Assembly (NCBI GenBank): GCA_030704615.1
Contig: CM060734.1
Coordinates: forward strand, 47,262,042 to 47,322,041
Length of the DNA stretch: 60,000 nucleotides
Direction: 5' to 3'
Origin: Takakia lepidozioides
Taxonomy: Eukaryota > Streptophyta > Takakiopsida > Takakiales > Takakiaceae
The notes under the pieces were generated by a model that was not told where the DNA came from, did no database searches, and was given only the letters and a program-made list of their open reading frames with translations. The position numbers were made by a program, and so were the translations under genes. Positions 56,711-60,000 of this stretch are shown here, in pieces. Within the stretch, counting starts at the first letter, position 1; each line of letters opens with the position of its first letter.

Positions 56711-57586
56711 ATGTCGGAGGAAGAATATCCTCAACCGCAACCTGGGTGGACCATTCACCAAGCCCTACTAAAGGAGATATATCTTTACCAGGGACTGGGA
56801 TCACCATGCCACCTAGTGGAACTCCAAGATTATATGCTTAGGCAACTCTTTGGAGGTATAGCAACTGAACATGATGTACCTGAAAGATTCGACAACCTGA
56901 GCATTGGAAAGCTTTTGAGTCATTTGCCTCATGACTCGGATGGTTACTTGGATGGATTTAAGGCCCCCACGAGCTGGAAGACAATGATGGATCTGTATAT
57001 TGAACTGGGGGCGGTAGAGACAAACAGATGGCGGATGTGTGTGGGAACTGAAGCCTATCCACATGAGGTTGAAGTCATTAGGCCTAGCACCGAAGATGCC
57101 TATGAAACTGGGCATGTGCAACAGTGTGATTGTGACCTGCCAAGAAATAGACGGGAATGCACAAATTGTGTGGAGAGATGTAGGCGATGTATGATGATGA
57201 GGAAAGAGATGGTGGCTTTTGATTATTTACCGTTTGCTCCTCAATTTGCACTTCTTATGCGGTCAAGAAGCCATTCGTATGCGATGCTGGCCATGTGGAG
57301 AGCTCGAGATCAGTGGTTGGGTAAGGGTGTTGGGGACGTGCCTACCACCATAAAGGACTTTTGGGATGGAGTGAAGTTGCGTGCCTATCAGCAATTTTGG
57401 GATCCGGAGTCACAATGGGAACTACCTGTCCTTTGCAGGAATCCACAATGTGGGCAGAGCTACAAAGCATTTCCAGGAAGGTGCGAGGTATTGGAGGGTG
57501 CATGGGATCCACATAGAATGCTATATGATTTTGAATGTACGCGTTGTAGACAGCCAATCCTCGCTCGCAGAGTAATGGTGAAATGA
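56711..57586 (+). CDS. Tnp2-type (CACTA-like) transposase copy B, N-terminal part
   Basis: 291 codons, starting MSEEEYPQPQPGWTIHQALL. Main landmarks are SWKTMMDLYIELGAVETNRW, CVERCRRCMMMRKEMVAFDY, FWDGVKLRAYQQFWDP, and a final metal-binding-like part CRNPQCGQSYKAFPG...CTRCRQPI. All are shared with copy A (20,203-20,706 and 12,450-12,616). This part precedes the catalytic Tnp2 domain. The frame ends in TGA overlapping the ATG of the next frame (ATGA at 57,583-57,586), a -1 step. Whether that is a lesion or a reinitiation point cannot be decided. Confidence 0.7.
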   Translation: MSEEEYPQPQPGWTIHQALLKEIYLYQGLGSPCHLVELQDYMLRQLFGGIATEHDVPERFDNLSIGKLLSHLPHDSDGYLDGFKAPTSWKTMMDLYIELGAVETNRWRMCVGTEAYPHEVEVIRPSTEDAYETGHVQQCDCDLPRNRRECTNCVERCRRCMMMRKEMVAFDYLPFAPQFALLMRSRSHSYAMLAMWRARDQWLGKGVGDVPTTIKDFWDGVKLRAYQQFWDPESQWELPVLCRNPQCGQSYKAFPGRCEVLEGAWDPHRMLYDFECTRCRQPILARRVMVK

Positions 57587-58368
57587 GATCCGAGAAATAT
57601 TGCAATCATGGCCCACTGGGATGGGTTCTCATCCACTCGACACACGAATCGTGGGTTGTAGAGGTGAAAATCTTGAATGTAGACAAAGATAGTGATTTAG
57701 GTCTCCTTCCTATTCTTTTCATCCCTTTGGACTCTATTCACGACGGACTTTTGGATAGAGTCAAAAATTCTAAGATTGCTTTCTTGAAGCCGTTAATTGA
57801 GGAATTGCAAGGTTCCTTCTTAGATGGATTTGAAGCACCTATTTCATACCCTCCTCATCTAATCTCTCCTCATCTACCAGATGAGGAGATGACCACCACT
57901 TTGAGGGTGATCCTCATGCTATTTGCAGGGGACCACCCTGCCCAATGTAGCATTGGGATGGTCAAACAATCAGGCAAATCTGGATGTAGACGATGTATCA
58001 TGCAATCGACAGCCCGTGATGGGAGGTATGTTTACGATGGGAACAAGAGACAATTACTAAATCCACCACCAAGACGCACATCTGAAGCATTGTACACCAG
58101 TGTGCGAGCATGGAAGCGTGCATCTTCAGAAGAAGAGAAACGTCAAATTCTGCAAAAGGGGGGCATATCGGGAGAGTCTGCTCTTTGGACTTTATACCAT
58201 TTATATGGGTTTGATATAAGCCAGGACTTGACTTACGATGTAATGCATATTGCCAGTTTGAACTTGTTCAAGTCTTTCATATCAAAATTATTTCTGGAGC
58301 TTCAAGGTGATGCCAATGCTCTTCAGGATGTGGCCAAAGTGTGTAAGGCAGTAAGCGCAGCCTTATGA
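57583..58368 (+). CDS. Tnp2-type transposase copy B, central domain
   Basis: 261 codons. It has HGPLGWVLIHSTHESWVVEV, LLPILFIPLDS, IAFLKPLIEELQGSFLDGF, then TTLRVILMLFAGDHPAQCSI, SGKSGCRRCIMQ, RRTSEALYTSVRAWK and GISGESALWTLYHLYGFDIS, followed by YDVMHIASLNLFKSFIS. The order (GDxPA, GCxxC, G-(I/V)-x-G-x-(S)-x-L, then D-x-M-H) is that of Tnp2 family transposases of CACTA/EnSpm elements, which cut and paste DNA in the nucleus. A phase change near 58,358 leads to the next frame. Confidence 0.82.
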   Translation: MRSEKYCNHGPLGWVLIHSTHESWVVEVKILNVDKDSDLGLLPILFIPLDSIHDGLLDRVKNSKIAFLKPLIEELQGSFLDGFEAPISYPPHLISPHLPDEEMTTTLRVILMLFAGDHPAQCSIGMVKQSGKSGCRRCIMQSTARDGRYVYDGNKRQLLNPPPRRTSEALYTSVRAWKRASSEEEKRQILQKGGISGESALWTLYHLYGFDISQDLTYDVMHIASLNLFKSFISKLFLELQGDANALQDVAKVCKAVSAAL

Positions 58369-58399
58369 GCTTAGAAATGGTCGGTGGCCTTACAAGCCT

Positions 58400-59593
58400 G
58401 TGGATAATCACAATTCATTCTTGGGTGAGGAACACCAGCATTTTATTCAATGGATGTTACCAAGCATTCTAAATGTTCTCCAGGGGCGGATCAGCGAGGA
58501 GCGGAGAGTTCTTGGACTCATCATGATTGACATTGCCCACTTCTTGTTCAATTATTGCAGGAGATGGGGTTGGACATCAGAGGTCCTTAACATTGTTCGG
58601 ACCTTATTTGCCACTTGGAGAGTCTGCTCAGAGGAATTGGATGGTCCCAATGGAGCTCCCTTAGAGCATGTGGCCAGTGCAGGGCACATCCTTGAGGATG
58701 TGGTACGATTTGGGCCTCATGAATTGTACTGGTGTTTCCCATACGAGAGAGAGATTACTCGCTACCATCGAATCAATACAAATAGAAAACAAATGGAAGT
58801 TTCATTCATCAAGTACTATTCCCGCCGTTTGTTCACACAAGTTCAAGGTCATGTCTTCTTGGACAGAGATGGTATGCAGGGAGCCCAAAGGGATATTCTT
58901 GCAATTCATGCAGTGTTTATGTTCCCGGAAGGTGCTTTTTTCGAGGTTGGCAGAGATATTGCTTGTCAAGCATGGCATTTGAAGTGCGTGTTGAAGGTCA
59001 CTTCTATCCAAAAAGCGCTTGAGTTATGGAAAAGGCTCAAAGCCTTGGAAGGCATGACATGCCTGCAATTGATGAGAAGGAAAGGAATACTACTTGGTAG
59101 GAAGAATGACAAGGACCTCCTCGTAAATATGGATGAACATACACACACGTATCTACAAGAGCACTTGATGCAGACTGGAGTCTTAGGCGCCTGGAATGTG
59201 GGATCTTTTCACACAACCATCAAACTGTACAATTCAGTGTTGCTCAGAGGAATTCTCTACAAGTGTGAGGACAATGTGGTTGTTCAGGAGAATGTGGAGC
59301 ATTCGACACCATACAAAGCAAAGGTCAAAAGCATATTCTCCTATGATTTTGGAGAAGAGATTCATTTGTTTTTCGCTGCTGATTACTATCTGCATTTGCA
59401 AGATGCCCGAGGCCATATGATGGTTGACATGGTTGACAGGGGTACTGGAATGCACGTGATAGTGACCAACTGCATGGTCCAATTTGACCACACATGCATT
59501 CGACCATTGATTTTCATACAACATAAGTTCATGCTAATTCCTTCCATCCATGGACCAAATCACAGTGTGGCTTATGAAATGCAAGACAAATAG
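58400..59593 (+). CDS. Tnp2-type transposase copy B, C-terminal half
   Basis: 397 codons, open further upstream in this frame (YELRNGRWPYKPVDNHNSFL). Landmarks are HFIQWMLPSILNVLQGRISE, HILEDVVRFGPHELYWCFPY, EREITRYHRINTNRKQMEVS and FIKYYSRRLFTQVQG. The segment with EDVxxFGPxxxxxxFPxE is typical of the C-terminal part of Tnp2 proteins. Copy A shares it at 10,444-11,280. No intron is apparent. With two phase changes upstream the gene is probably a recent pseudogene, although the frames are otherwise clean. Confidence 0.78.
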   Translation: MDNHNSFLGEEHQHFIQWMLPSILNVLQGRISEERRVLGLIMIDIAHFLFNYCRRWGWTSEVLNIVRTLFATWRVCSEELDGPNGAPLEHVASAGHILEDVVRFGPHELYWCFPYEREITRYHRINTNRKQMEVSFIKYYSRRLFTQVQGHVFLDRDGMQGAQRDILAIHAVFMFPEGAFFEVGRDIACQAWHLKCVLKVTSIQKALELWKRLKALEGMTCLQLMRRKGILLGRKNDKDLLVNMDEHTHTYLQEHLMQTGVLGAWNVGSFHTTIKLYNSVLLRGILYKCEDNVVVQENVEHSTPYKAKVKSIFSYDFGEEIHLFFAADYYLHLQDARGHMMVDMVDRGTGMHVIVTNCMVQFDHTCIRPLIFIQHKFMLIPSIHGPNHSVAYEMQDK

Positions 59594-60000
59594 CCACGGA
59601 GCGTGCAAGTTGCTGCACATGGGGTACTATAGAAACCGCATTTTCGGGTCATCTCATGGTAGTTTTGCCCTTTGCAGCTATGCAGAAATGTACAGAGATG
59701 TGAGGGCAGCAGTGGACCTTTGCCAAGGAGATGGCACGCTGAAGCAGGCTGTCGCTCAGAACCCCAAAGCAATACATAAGTCATAGAGATGAAATTAGAA
59801 GGGCATGTTTGGACTTCACCTCACATGCAGTTTACCCATGGTTGATGTGAGCAGCTATCCAGGATTCCCTTGACTTGATTTTAGACTTTCCAATATGCTT
59901 CCGATATGGTATGTTTTGTTTGTAGTGTGCGAAGCGCAGACTCAGTAGCCTTAGATGGAACTGCAGACATGTGTGAAGAGGGATCAAAAGACGCTACCCG
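59594..60000 (+). other. 3' flank of copy B
   Basis: A short frame at about 59,590-59,786 (MGYYRNRIFGSSHGSFALCS, then YAEMYRDVRAAVDLC) could be an extension of the transposase. After 59,800 no further gene is seen. No CACTA terminus was found before the window ends. Confidence 0.35.

Overview
The window looks like a transposon-dense nuclear segment of a land plant. Three things support this: a secreted eight-cysteine lipid-transfer protein with the usual C-terminal intron, a pentatricopeptide-repeat (PPR) fragment and a plant-type TOM20 fragment. GT-AG introns, long homopolymers and several layers of nested elements fit the same picture. A seed-free plant is possible, but I cannot fix the species. 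I saw no prokaryotic operons, rRNA, tRNA or CRISPR array.

Layout. 1-10 kb is mostly non-coding, with a 188-bp tandem duplication, a decayed PPR fragment and one convincing host gene, the lipid-transfer protein (3839-4277). 10.1-21.1 kb (minus strand) is a decayed CACTA/Tnp2-type transposase gene, split by a second DNA element (about 12,617-20,229) flanked by an 11-bp duplication. 21.8-33.3 kb holds a TOM20 remnant, small CACTA-ended repeats, a ~550-bp inverted repeat pair and exon-like pieces of unrecognised genes, two with zinc ribbons. 33,465-54,307 is one 20.8-kb Ty3/gypsy LTR retrotransposon on the minus strand, with complete LTRs, PBS, PPT and a CAGGT target duplication. A piece of about 9 kb (43.2-52 kb) of the same DNA-element family as the 12.6-20.2 kb insert lies inside its gag region. 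55.7-59.8 kb (plus strand) is a second, better preserved Tnp2-type transposase.

Most unusual content. The DNA-element family represented twice carries a multi-exon gene. In the 44-50 kb copy it joins a ParB/sulfiredoxin-like DGNHR motif to a methyltransferase-like domain. The motif-IV-like segment comes first and the SAM-binding-like segment last, which is the order of beta-class DNA amino-methyltransferases. The copy at 13-15 kb keeps only the C-terminal half. Both copies carry arrays of inverted repeats centred on GGCGCC; in the 44-52 kb copy one array lies just upstream of the predicted start. No recognisable transposase was found in either copy. All open frames in this family show stops, frameshifts or rearrangement, so the copies here are probably inactive descendants. 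Exon boundaries were read by eye from splice signals and need transcript support.
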